DNA from: an uncultured Bacteroidales bacterium
Lineage (GTDB): Bacteria; Bacteroidota; Bacteroidia; Bacteroidales; Muribaculaceae
Assembly: GCA_958418815.1 (NCBI GenBank)
Contig: CATZGB010000011.1
Location: forward strand, 16,308 to 80,307
DNA: 64,000 nucleotides
Direction: 5' to 3'
A program made the translations under genes and the position numbers. Below, piece by piece: positions 48,782 to 56,904 of this stretch. Under the pieces are notes generated by a model. It was not told the DNA's origin, did no database searches, and worked only from the letters and a program-made list of their open reading frames with translations. Position 1 is the stretch's first letter; each line of letters begins with the position of its first letter.

Positions 48782-49480
48782 TCAGACCTGATATCCCAGC
48801 AATTCAAGAATAAAAGGAGCCAGCAACGCCGTCAGCAGTCCGTTGATGGTCAAGCCGACTGAGGAGAAAGCCCCGTAACGTTCGCCGCGCTCCATTGCGG
48901 CCGAGGTGCCGACGGCATGGGCCGCTGTACCCATCGACAGCCCGGAGGCGATAGGACTGCTGACATTGGCGAACTTTATTATCCTGAATCCGGCCATACC
49001 GCCGAATATCCCTGTCGCCACCACCACGGCAGCGGTCACCGGGGAAAGTCCGCCCACGGCTTCTGAAATCTCCATGGCAATCGGGGTGGTGACCGCTTTC
49101 GGGGCAAGCGACAACACAATCTCCCGGCTCGCGCCGAACAGTTCGGCCAACAGCACGACCGACAGTATGCCGGCCACACATCCCGCCAGCTCGGCGATGA
49201 TAAGCGGCATCAGCTGACGGCGTATGTTTTCGAGCTGGCGGTAAAGCGGCACCCCAAGGGCCACCACCGCAGGTTTCAGCCACGCGTCTATATACATGCC
49301 ACCCTCCTGATATGTCTGGTAATCTATGCCACACACGCAAAGCACGCATATGAGGCAAAGTATAGAAACCAGTATTGGATTGAGAATCTTTAGGCGCGTC
49401 TTGCGTTGAAGAATCTGTGCCCCGACATACACCCCGAATGTGAGGGCAATGAGGAATATCTTGTTGGTAAGGAAGTCCAT
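48782..49480 (-). CDS. lrgB: LrgB-family membrane protein
   Basis: 232 residues with about seven hydrophobic helices (KIFLIALTFGVYVGAQILQ at the start). Family blocks are PAVVALGVPLYRQLENIRRQ, LAPKAVTTPIAMEISEAVGG and VGTSAAMERGERYGAFSSVG. LrgB/CidB proteins pair with LrgA/CidA. They were first linked to autolysis control and in some Firmicutes act with the partner as a pyruvate or other small-acid transporter. It is 44 bp downstream of the lrgA-type gene on the same strand. Confidence 0.9.
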   Translation of the reverse strand: MDFLTNKIFLIALTFGVYVGAQILQRKTRLKILNPILVSILCLICVLCVCGIDYQTYQEGGMYIDAWLKPAVVALGVPLYRQLENIRRQLMPLIIAELAGCVAGILSVVLLAELFGASREIVLSLAPKAVTTPIAMEISEAVGGLSPVTAAVVVATGIFGGMAGFRIIKFANVSSPIASGLSMGTAAHAVGTSAAMERGERYGAFSSVGLTINGLLTALLAPFILELLGYQV

Positions 49481-49524
49481 ATGACAACGTTAATTAATGG
49501 TTATGCCCACGTGACAACCTGGAG

Positions 49525-49977
49525 TCACTCCCCGTCGCCGAGGGAGCTTGCCGTCGTTGGGCCTGAGCGCCCATTTGCGCGGTGGGAATAAAAGCGTCTT
49601 ACAAGCTGGTGGGTATGGCCGGTGACAGCGATGATGACAACGGTGCTTCCCACTGAGGCGAGCACGATAGGCACCCATTGGTCGGCCAGCAGCCCCATGC
49701 AGTTGATTATGCCGACACCTGCCGGCACGAAGAAGAATCCCAGATTATGAACAAGGAACGCCGACAGCCTGTCGACCCACTGGATTTTCACCACACCGGC
49801 TTTCAACGCCACCGTCAGGCTGATCATGCCTATGATGCTCGAGGGCAGCGGCACCCCGGTCAAGGCCACGACAAGCTCGCCCAAGGCCAGGAAACCAAAA
49901 ATAATTCCTAATTGAAGTATTAGTCCCATACACAATATGATTAAGACACAACCGACCCTATGAAATCTGTTTATCAT
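49525..49977 (-). CDS. lrgA: LrgA/CidA-family membrane protein
   Basis: 150 residues with four hydrophobic helices. The core GLILQLGIIFGFLALGELVV, PLPSSIIGMISLTVAL and FFVPAGVGIINCMGLL matches the holin-like LrgA family. The C-terminal about 25 residues are polar and Ser/Arg-rich. A leftward TAACTTTG element at 50003-49996 puts initiation near 49992. This excludes the ATG at 49998 and supports 49977 (MINRFHRVG); 49929 is a shorter option. It is co-transcribed with lrgB. Confidence 0.85.
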   Translation of the reverse strand: MINRFHRVGCVLIILCMGLILQLGIIFGFLALGELVVALTGVPLPSSIIGMISLTVALKAGVVKIQWVDRLSAFLVHNLGFFFVPAGVGIINCMGLLADQWVPIVLASVGSTVVIIAVTGHTHQLVRRFYSHRANGRSGPTTASSLGDGE

Positions 49978-50055
49978 GGGGTCGGTTGGTCGGCGCAAAG
50001 TTACGAAGTAATATCGACACTTGGAAAATTTCGCGCCCCTATTTTTCGCCGTTTT

Positions 50056-50086
50056 TTTGCAATCTCAGAAATAATGGCTACCTTTG
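50056..50086 (+). promoter_or_regulatory. Consensus promoter facing a nearly gene-free stretch
   Basis: TTTG (50056-50059), exactly 19 nt, TACCTTTG (50079-50086), a full consensus match on the plus strand. No annotated-size gene follows before the terminator at 50427. Confidence 0.8.
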
Positions 50087-50089
50087 CCC

Positions 50090-50298
50090 CTGTTTTTAAC
50101 AAACACCAGCTCTCTCACAGCCTGCTGCCAGGCGAACTTATCCCTCAGACGGGATGTTATTAATGATGTAGACACAGAGAGACAAGGGACTTCCGTTTCA
50201 ACCCTTGTGCTTCAATATCGCAGCGGCGTTTAAAGATTGGCCGCGCCAAAAGGTTTCAACAAAGGTACAAACTAAGGTAAAATTAAAAAATCAAAGCT
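50090..50298 (+). other. Structured leader or small RNA region
   Basis: About 210 nt downstream of a consensus promoter without an evident protein. Possible hairpins are CAAGGG with CCCTTG (about 50182-50207) and GCGGC with GCCGC (about 50223-50244). It leads into a 21-codon ORF. It may be a regulated leader or itself a small RNA. Confidence 0.4.
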
Positions 50299-50364
50299 AT
50301 GATTAGGTTTATCAAACGCGCAGCAAGATGGTACTTTGAACATTCAGTCACCAACTTTGACTGA
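50299..50364 (+). CDS. Candidate 21-residue small protein
   Basis: ATG at 50299 to TGA at 50362-50364. The peptide begins MIRFIKRAARWYFEHS, is basic and amphipathic, and could bind membrane or RNA. Support is positional: it is the only reasonable ORF in a transcript bounded by a consensus promoter and an intrinsic terminator, and it starts after an AT-rich leader. There is no homology evidence I can give. It could equally be an incidental frame inside a small RNA. Confidence 0.35.
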   Translation: MIRFIKRAARWYFEHSVTNFD

Positions 50365-50426
50365 TTGCGATTGCCATCCTCTCCCCCCTCTCCATTAACC
50401 AGTAAAAAACAAAAAACAGATATAAC

Positions 50427-50460
50427 AGCATCGGCCTGCGGAAATCCGCAGGCCGATGCT
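50427..50460. terminator. 16-bp perfect hairpin terminator
   Basis: Stem 50427-50442 with 50445-50460, perfectly paired, preceded by an A-rich stretch. It ends the rightward transcript and may also serve the leftward gene that stops at 50516. Confidence 0.75.
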
Positions 50461-50515
50461 CATTTATGGCCAGCCCTGCCCCGGGTCGACCAGAGGCAGG
50501 CAAGTTATGTCATCA

Positions 50516-51073
50516 TCAGTATTTGTCGTCGAAGGTCATTTCGTCGAAGCCCTCGACATCGAACTCGTCATCATTGTATTCGTCAGAACCATAGAAGTCC
50601 TCGCCCATGTCATCGGTGGTGACTGCCTTGGTTTTGGCAGCGGTCTTCTCCTCAAATTCCTCGAAGTCCACAGTCTGGGCGGGAGCCTTTCCGATGGCCA
50701 GCGAGCAGACAGGATCCTTGAGCGAGCGACCGGTCTGCAGTTCTTTCATCTCTATGAAGAAAGAGCGGTCGGTCATATAGTCGAAAGTGAACATCAGCCG
50801 TTGTCCTTCATCGTCGATGAAGTCAGACAAAACGCTGTCTTCCATCAGGTAAATCTCCTGGGCGGAATCGGTGCCCATGTCCTCCATCGTGATTTCCTTC
50901 TCCTTCTCCCAGCGGTCATCGCAGATGAAAAACGACGACATCTGGTTCTTGTCATATGCCACCGACTCGCAAATGGCGTTCTTGAGATCAAGGAATGTTG
51001 CGTCAGCGTCAATCTGGATTTCGCGGCGGAAATTGTCGACTTCGTCAGAAACTATGCGGAAATTGAATATCAT
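50516..51073 (-). CDS. pRiA4b ORF-3-like protein
   Basis: 185 residues from MIFNFRIVSDEVDNFRREIQ, the usual opening of the pRiA4b ORF-3-like (IS1096 TnpR-named) family. Typical blocks follow: ATFLDLKNAICESVAYD, SSFFICDDRWEKEKEIT and LMFTFDYMTDRSFFIEMKEL. The last 50 residues are a very acidic, disordered tail (EDFYGSDEYNDDEFDVEGFD). Despite the family name it is a normal chromosomal gene in Bacteroidales; no transposon ends are present. Function unknown. An upstream frame to 51103 adds ten residues. A leftward TATCTTTG at 51140-51133 is the likely -7 box. Confidence 0.85.
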   Translation of the reverse strand: MIFNFRIVSDEVDNFRREIQIDADATFLDLKNAICESVAYDKNQMSSFFICDDRWEKEKEITMEDMGTDSAQEIYLMEDSVLSDFIDDEGQRLMFTFDYMTDRSFFIEMKELQTGRSLKDPVCSLAIGKAPAQTVDFEEFEEKTAAKTKAVTTDDMGEDFYGSDEYNDDEFDVEGFDEMTFDDKY

Positions 51074-51208
51074 TTGTTGAGTTGTTTTTTCTGTGTTGGG
51101 CAATCAGGGGCGTTGCCCCCGTTTGGTCAATGCAAAGATATGTATTTATAACAACTCGCGCCAAATTTTTTCCGCAATTTTTTTCAGGCTCGTGTGTCGG
51201 TTCAAATC

Positions 51209-51379
51209 TCAGTCAAAATCCTCATTGTCGAGCGTCCTCATACTTACAGGTTCGTTATGTGAGACTTCGTGAGACAAACGCTCTTGTGATTGTACTGTTG
51301 ATGGCATGTCAGTACGGATGCCGTCATACCAGCCGTTGTCTTTGATGTCGAGATTGGTGTAGTCCTGTTCGTAGTCCAT
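51209..51379 (-). CDS. Small acidic hypothetical protein, 56 residues
   Basis: Starts MDYEQDYTNLDIKDNGWYDG and ends MRTLDNEDFD. It is hydrophilic and probably disordered, with no family I recognise. A leftward TAAATTTG element lies about 40 nt upstream of the ATG, which supports expression from its own promoter. It lies between the epimerase gene (stop at 51494) and the pRiA4b-type gene. Coding status is uncertain. Confidence 0.4.
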   Translation of the reverse strand: MDYEQDYTNLDIKDNGWYDGIRTDMPSTVQSQERLSHEVSHNEPVSMRTLDNEDFD

Positions 51380-51493
51380 GGCAATAGGGGTGTTAGTCTG
51401 TTTTTGATACCACAAATTTACGGCCACACCCGGGCCAAAACCACGCCCATCCGTCTTAAACAATCTTAACGCCAGTGCCCCGCTCCTCCTGTG

Positions 51494-52657
51494 TCAGACC
51501 AGCACTGCCCCTATTCCGGGTCGTGCCGGGTCAAGGGTGATTCTCCCGTCAATGATTTTCACACCATCGAAACGGTCATTTGAAATCAGCAGGTTGCCGT
51601 CGAGATCGGCATATTCAGCCAATGGCGAGAGCTGGGCGGCAGCGGAAATTCCGCAGGAGGTCTCAGTCATGCACCCAAGCATCACCTTCATCCCCATGGC
51701 ACGGGCGAGGGTCGCCATCTGGTATGCCTCGTGCATGCCACACGATTTCATAAGCTTTATGTTGATGCCGTCATACACCCCTTTGAGCGACGCCACGTCG
51801 CCAAGGCGTTTCACCGCCTCATCGGCGATTATGGGCAGCGGAGACCGCTCCGTGAGCCAGGCCGCGTCATCGATATTCTCCTTGGCCATCGGCTGCTCCA
51901 CAAACAGGCATCCCCTCTCGGCCAGCCAATGACACATGTCGAGCGCCTTACCGCGGTCGGTCCATCCTTGGTTGGCGTCGACGCAGATAGGCACATCCGG
52001 ACGACACTCCCTGATTATCTCTACCAGCTCTTTGTCGTTGTCAAGGCCCATCTTCACCTTCAACACCTTGTATGGAGCTGCCTCGGCAACTTTCTCCCTG
52101 ACAATCTCAGGGCGGTCGATCCCAATGGTGAACGAGGTGCAGGGCGCTTTCGCCGGGTCGAGTCCCCATATCTTGTGCCACGGCTGCCCCATTATCTTTC
52201 CGGTAAGGTCATGGAGGGCTATGTCTACAGCCGCTTTGGCGGCGTTGTTGCCGGGAGCGACAGAGTCCATGTATTCATGTATCTCTTCTATCCTGAACGG
52301 GTCATTGAATTGCCCCAGGTCAAGGCCCGACAGAAACTTGCTGACGGATTCCACTGATTCCCCCAGATATGGCGGCATCGAAGCCTCGCCGTAACCGGTA
52401 ATGCCGTCGACGGTTATCTCGACCTGCACGTCGGGTGTGGTGGTGCGGGAATACCGGGCAAGGTTGAACGCGTGGCGCAACTGCAGCTCATACGGGAAAA
52501 ACCTCATCGAAAGTCCTCTGCCGGCATGCCCTGCGACGCTTCCGCCACCCGCCGAGACTGAGGTTGTGCCAGCTGGCAACGCCTGCAACGCCGGGGCTGC
52601 AACCGCCGACAACGCGCCCAATACCCCTGCTTTTATGAATCTACGTCTATCCATCAT
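51494..52657 (-). CDS. Dipeptide epimerase-like enolase superfamily enzyme (Ala-Glu epimerase type)
   Basis: 387 residues. A Tat-like signal begins MMDRRRFIKAGVLGALS (twin Arg, hydrophobic core to about residue 28), so the enzyme is probably exported. An enolase capping domain follows, then a muconate-lactonising-type barrel. Catalytic features are KVLKVKMG (K-x-K bases), metal ligands in VDANQGW, FVEQPM and IIADEAV, and the second-side Lys in GINIKLMKSCG. This set is typical of L-Ala-D/L-Glu epimerases that recycle murein peptides or act on other dipeptides; exact substrate is not predictable. A TATCTTTG element at 52703-52696 (minus strand) is the likely -7 box. Confidence 0.88.
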   Translation of the reverse strand: MMDRRRFIKAGVLGALSAVAAPALQALPAGTTSVSAGGGSVAGHAGRGLSMRFFPYELQLRHAFNLARYSRTTTPDVQVEITVDGITGYGEASMPPYLGESVESVSKFLSGLDLGQFNDPFRIEEIHEYMDSVAPGNNAAKAAVDIALHDLTGKIMGQPWHKIWGLDPAKAPCTSFTIGIDRPEIVREKVAEAAPYKVLKVKMGLDNDKELVEIIRECRPDVPICVDANQGWTDRGKALDMCHWLAERGCLFVEQPMAKENIDDAAWLTERSPLPIIADEAVKRLGDVASLKGVYDGINIKLMKSCGMHEAYQMATLARAMGMKVMLGCMTETSCGISAAAQLSPLAEYADLDGNLLISNDRFDGVKIIDGRITLDPARPGIGAVLV

Positions 52658-52756
52658 CTGTGTCTTTTTTCAATCAAGCCTTCCGGCTCAGATGACAAAG
52701 ATACCACTATTTCGGCATTCATACAATGTTTTCATTAAACATTGTATGCCCAAACC

Positions 52757-52788
52757 GTTGACTATATTGGGAAATCATCGTATATTTG
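52757..52788 (+). promoter_or_regulatory. Promoter of the alpha/beta hydrolase gene
   Basis: GTTG (52757-52760), 20 nt, TATATTTG (52781-52788). Initiation is expected near 52792, which coincides with the first ATG of the gene. Confidence 0.6.
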
Positions 52789-52821
52789 CGTATGAAACAA
52801 TTTGCCACATTCATCAGACGT

Positions 52822-53844
52822 ATGCGTGTCACTGCCATAAAGGGATGGCAGGCCGCAGTCATAGCTGCATTGTCGGTTTCGCCTGTCGCCTCTGCCGAGG
52901 AAATTGAGGTAACTGTCACAAACCACGGCGACGGCACACGACTCGCCGGCACCCTCTCCACTCCGGCCACGACTCCTAAATGCGCCATACTTCTCGCCAC
53001 CGGGAGCGGCCCGCAGAACCGCGACGAGGAGATAATGGGGCTGCGGCCATTCAAAGTCTTGTCAGACTCACTGACCGAGGCCGGATACGCTGTGCTGAGG
53101 ATGGATGACCGTGGCACCGCCGCGAGCGGTGGCGATTTCAAGACCGCCACGGCCACAGATTTTATAGGAGACCTCAGGGCGGGACTCACATTTCTGGATT
53201 CATGCTACCGTTCCATCCCGAAGGGAATCATCGGCCACTCCGAAGGGGGCCAGCTTGCCATCAGAATAGCAGCCGACAGGTCGGAGGGCTGCAATCCCGA
53301 CTTCATAATCACTCTCGCCGCACCGGCGTGGAGGGGCGACTCCTTGATAATGTCGCAATCGCGGGCGTTGTCAACGGCAATGACGGGAGCGTGGCCCGGA
53401 GAAGCCATGCAGCGCGACATCCTCGCCATTGCCCGGGGTCCGCTACCTTACTCCGTGGCCTCACCGATGGTGTTCTCAATAATTGCCAAAGAACTCGGAG
53501 GAGCCGCCCAGTTGCCGGAGGTGCAGCGACAGCTCTCCGGACAGGTGGACGCGGTGCTGTCACCCTATTACCGCAAAATGCTCCGCTACGATCCCGGGTC
53601 TGACATAGCCGCTGTCTCTGTCCCTTGGCTGGCGCTGAACGGCGACAAGGACCTGCAGGTGGTCAACGCCAACCTCTCCACCATATCCACCCTGAATCCA
53701 GGCGCCTCGACCACGACCGTGGCCGGACACAACCATCTCTTTCAAAAAGCCACGACCGGGTTGCCGCAGGAATACCCCACCCTCGGCCAGTCACCTTCGC
53801 CCGAGACCATATCCCTAATCCTGGAGTGGCTGAAAACCCTTTGA
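52822..53844 (+). CDS. Secreted alpha/beta hydrolase (serine aminopeptidase S33-like)
   Basis: 340 residues from the ATG at 52822, with a signal peptide MRVTAIKGWQAAVIAALSV ending VASA. Hydrolase fold features are AILLATGSGPQNRDEE (oxyanion region), LRMDDRGTAASGG, nucleophile Ser in GIIGHSEGGQLA, Asp in ALNGDKDLQV and His in TVAGHNHLFQ. This is the YqiA/YtmA-like group of esterase/peptidase hydrolases; substrate unknown. The upstream ATG at 52792 adds ten residues, but the promoter places transcription start at that very base, so it would need a leaderless message. 52822 gives a normal leader and signal peptide, though 52792 is not excluded. Confidence 0.85.
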   Translation: MRVTAIKGWQAAVIAALSVSPVASAEEIEVTVTNHGDGTRLAGTLSTPATTPKCAILLATGSGPQNRDEEIMGLRPFKVLSDSLTEAGYAVLRMDDRGTAASGGDFKTATATDFIGDLRAGLTFLDSCYRSIPKGIIGHSEGGQLAIRIAADRSEGCNPDFIITLAAPAWRGDSLIMSQSRALSTAMTGAWPGEAMQRDILAIARGPLPYSVASPMVFSIIAKELGGAAQLPEVQRQLSGQVDAVLSPYYRKMLRYDPGSDIAAVSVPWLALNGDKDLQVVNANLSTISTLNPGASTTTVAGHNHLFQKATTGLPQEYPTLGQSPSPETISLILEWLKTL

Positions 53845-53862
53845 CCGCCGCGGCCCGGCAGG

Positions 53863-54681
53863 TCACTTGTATTCTGTCAGCTCGTCGGGATGGAAGATGA
53901 CAGCCGACTCGGCGACCGGAGCCGCCAGAAAGTAGCCCAGGCAGAAATCACCTGAGTACATGCGCGGCCCGTTGCTGGTGCCGTTGCTTATGGCTTCGAT
54001 GTAATCATGCATCTCCCGGCTGATGGGCGTCACTTTCACCGAGACCTCGTCGCCGTCGCGCAAAGCCGTCGCGTCATCCTCCTCCGAGAGGTCTTTCCTT
54101 GATGTCATCAAGACCTCATCGATTCTACCGTCAACGGCAAGGATGTCATTTATGGCCGACCACAGATACAACTCCCCGTTGCGGTAAACCCTGACCCAAT
54201 AGCATTCGCCATTGATCCCGGGATTGTCTGTGAACGATACCTGCAACACCGCGACATAATCATATGGCATCTTTATCCACTGGAACTCCATGTCAAGCAT
54301 CTCGACCGGGGGGAGCATCGTGGATGTGGATTCATAACGACATCCATCCCTTTCGACTGTCAAGGTGTAGGTGTGGCCCGTCTCGCCTGAGACCGGAGAG
54401 AGGAAAACACCCTGGCCGTCAGGGTGCAGCTCAGTCCGGCATCCGGTTGTGATGTCCGACAGCACGACTGTGGCATCAGTCAGTGTCTGGCGACCCATCG
54501 GTTCATCCATAGGTGTGGTCAGGGTTATTCTGACAGCGGCCCCATGCTCGTCGAGGCTTCCCTCTATCACCGTCATTGGGGGGATGTCGTGATACTCGAA
54601 GTCAAGCTCCTTCTCACAGGATGTCAGAAATGCCAGCGTTCCGGCGGCCAGGAAACAGAGATGGTTTTGTGGTGTCTTCAT
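53863..54681 (-). CDS. DUF4249 lipoprotein
   Basis: 272 residues. The lipobox FLTSC gives a lipidated Cys22. The body is beta-rich: MTVIEGSLDEHGAAVRITL, ATVVLSDITTG and GHTYTLTVERDG match the DUF4249 family, which in Bacteroidetes sits next to TonB receptors. It is eight bases downstream of such a receptor gene, on the same strand. The pair is likely a surface uptake or binding unit of unknown ligand. Confidence 0.88.
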   Translation of the reverse strand: MKTPQNHLCFLAAGTLAFLTSCEKELDFEYHDIPPMTVIEGSLDEHGAAVRITLTTPMDEPMGRQTLTDATVVLSDITTGCRTELHPDGQGVFLSPVSGETGHTYTLTVERDGCRYESTSTMLPPVEMLDMEFQWIKMPYDYVAVLQVSFTDNPGINGECYWVRVYRNGELYLWSAINDILAVDGRIDEVLMTSRKDLSEEDDATALRDGDEVSVKVTPISREMHDYIEAISNGTSNGPRMYSGDFCLGYFLAAPVAESAVIFHPDELTEYK

Positions 54682-54689
54682 TTTAACGT

Positions 54690-56825
54690 TCAGAATTTCA
54701 GCGTGTAGGAAACTGATGGCACCAGTCCGTAAAGCGACTGTTGCACCGCGCGTGTGCCAGACGGCTTTGTGGGGTCATCCTCGAAGTAGACCACAAAAGG
54801 ACTGTAATGGCAATAGGCATTGTACACCCCGAAAGCCCACTGGGTGGTGAACCGCCGTCCTTGCCGGGTATATGTGGCCGACAGGTCGAGACGGTGGGAT
54901 GCCGGAGTGCGGTAGCCGTTGCGTGACGAGTAATAATAGCATGTCACACCGTCAAGCTCATATTTCACATCAGGGGCAGTTATAGGTTGGCCTGAGGAGA
55001 AGGTCCATGAGCCAGACAGGTTCCACTTGTCAGTGAGGCGGAATATGGCCACCACCGCGAGGTCGTGGCGGCGGTCGTTGGATGCGTCATACCATTGTCC
55101 GTCATTGATGCCCGGTATTCTCGACTGGGTCTTGCTCAATGAGTAGGAAACCCATCCAGTCAGCCGTCCGGAGTTTTTGCGCGCCATCAACTCCACCCCG
55201 TAACTACGGCCCTTACCTCCGAGGATGAGGCTCTCAAGGTCAATGTCAGAGAACATCGTGCGTCCGTCCTTGAAGTCATACACATTGTCAAGCGACTTCC
55301 AATAACCCTCCACAGACCAGTCATAGGCCCCGTCAGCCGTCATTCCGGCGTAGCCCAGGCCATATTGCAGGGCTTTCTCAGGTTTTGTCGTCGCCGAAGT
55401 GATGGCATACCTGTCAAATGGGAAACTGGTGGTATTGGCGCGTATGGCGTGGAGATTCTGCGAGGTCGCCCCGACTCCGATTTTCAGATTATGACACTGC
55501 GTGATGTCATATTTGAAGCTGACCCGCGGCTCGACGGAAGAATATGTGCGGGAGGAGAAGTCGGGGGCCGCCATGGCCATCGAGGAGAAACTGTGGAAGC
55601 GTTCTCCCGACAATGCAGAGAACAGGGCAAGCCTCACACCGGCCGACAGTGAGAAACGATCACGGAAAGTTGCCTCGTATGACCCCCACAACGCGTTCTG
55701 CCATCCCGAACGTATCTCTTTCTCCTTCACAGCGTTTATGTCAAACTCTCCGGATTTCACCCGTAGCAGCTCAGACCGCAGTCCGAGTTCAAGGGTCTGG
55801 TTTTCAGCCAGCGAACACAATGCCTTCTCGTTTATGGAGAAAGACCTGACATATTCGGTCAGAGACTGGTCAGTCCGCATAATTGACATCTCCATGTCAG
55901 CCGTGAAGTCAGTGAACGAGGCTGTGGTGGCAAACCGCCACGCCCCACCCCTGGCCACAAGCCAGTTGACCGAAGCCCCGAGGTTGCCCCATCGCATCTG
56001 CATAAGGTCACTGATGCCCATATTGTCACGGCTTGCCAGAAATGAGACATCGACATAGTCGCCATGGCCAGACTGATAACGCAACCGGGCAGTGACATCA
56101 TAGAAATTCATCATCGTGTGACTGTATTGCGGTATCATTTTCAAGAACATGTCGACGTATGACCTGCGGGCCGTCACGGCGAAAGACAGCCTGTCTCTCA
56201 CAATCGGGCCTTCGGCAGCAAGCTTGGCGGCGAGCAGTCCGATGGTGGCCGACGCATGGTAAGAGTCGGTGTCGCCCGGAGCCAGGGATGTGTCGAGCAC
56301 AGAGGCCGTGGCTCCTCCATACGAGGCCGGTATCGGCCCTTTGTAAAGGGTGGCGCGGCCAAGCGCGTCGTCGTTGAAGGTCGAGAATATGCCCATCACA
56401 TGGGATGGATTGTAGAGAGTGATGCCGTCAAGCAGCACGAGATTCTGGGCGGCGGTGCCACCTCTCACCTCGAAGCCTCCGGCCCCTTCACCTTCACCGT
56501 GTACTCCCGGCATCAGGGTTATGGATTTGATGATGTCATTCTCGCCGAACAAAGCCGGCACCACGGCCAGTTTGCTCAGTTCGAGATGCTCGGCGCCAAG
56601 ACGGATGTCGGCAATGCGCTGGCGGGCAGACTGCCCCGTCACCACCACCTCCTGGAGCGCTTCTTCATGCTCCATAAAAGCAATGGTGTCGGCTGGCTCA
56701 GCTGTGGTGGCGGGGGATGGCGCAGTGGTCCCAGCTGACGCGGGAAGGGGAACGAGAACCGCGGCTGCGGCTACCATCCACAATCCGGCCGCACGCTGAA
56801 GGCCTGTCGTGATTTCTGTTGTCAT
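54690..56825 (-). CDS. TonB-dependent receptor partnered with DUF4249 lipoprotein
   Basis: 711 residues. The signal peptide is about residues 1-31 (ending PASA), followed by a Thr/Pro/Ala-rich linker. The plug domain includes LQEVVVTGQSARQRIADIR, ALFGENDIIKSITLMPGVHG and GFEVRGGTAAQNLVLLDGIT. The 22-strand barrel ends VPSVSYTLKF. It lacks the N-terminal carboxypeptidase-like repeat common in this group and is shorter than most. It imports an unknown ligand across the outer membrane using TonB energy. It is co-transcribed with the DUF4249 gene. Confidence 0.9.
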   Translation of the reverse strand: MTTEITTGLQRAAGLWMVAAAAVLVPLPASAGTTAPSPATTAEPADTIAFMEHEEALQEVVVTGQSARQRIADIRLGAEHLELSKLAVVPALFGENDIIKSITLMPGVHGEGEGAGGFEVRGGTAAQNLVLLDGITLYNPSHVMGIFSTFNDDALGRATLYKGPIPASYGGATASVLDTSLAPGDTDSYHASATIGLLAAKLAAEGPIVRDRLSFAVTARRSYVDMFLKMIPQYSHTMMNFYDVTARLRYQSGHGDYVDVSFLASRDNMGISDLMQMRWGNLGASVNWLVARGGAWRFATTASFTDFTADMEMSIMRTDQSLTEYVRSFSINEKALCSLAENQTLELGLRSELLRVKSGEFDINAVKEKEIRSGWQNALWGSYEATFRDRFSLSAGVRLALFSALSGERFHSFSSMAMAAPDFSSRTYSSVEPRVSFKYDITQCHNLKIGVGATSQNLHAIRANTTSFPFDRYAITSATTKPEKALQYGLGYAGMTADGAYDWSVEGYWKSLDNVYDFKDGRTMFSDIDLESLILGGKGRSYGVELMARKNSGRLTGWVSYSLSKTQSRIPGINDGQWYDASNDRRHDLAVVAIFRLTDKWNLSGSWTFSSGQPITAPDVKYELDGVTCYYYSSRNGYRTPASHRLDLSATYTRQGRRFTTQWAFGVYNAYCHYSPFVVYFEDDPTKPSGTRAVQQSLYGLVPSVSYTLKF

Positions 56826-56904
56826 TTGTGTAACCCTTGGAAATTGCAGGGCACAAAGTTACGCATTTTATCGCATCCTGATCACACAAACGGCTGTAAA
56901 ACTT

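Noticed and set aside
50516..51073. Insertion-sequence gene suggested by the family name IS1096 TnpR/pRiA4b ORF-3
   Set aside because: No transposase, terminal repeats or target duplication nearby; the family is a normal chromosomal one in this phylum.
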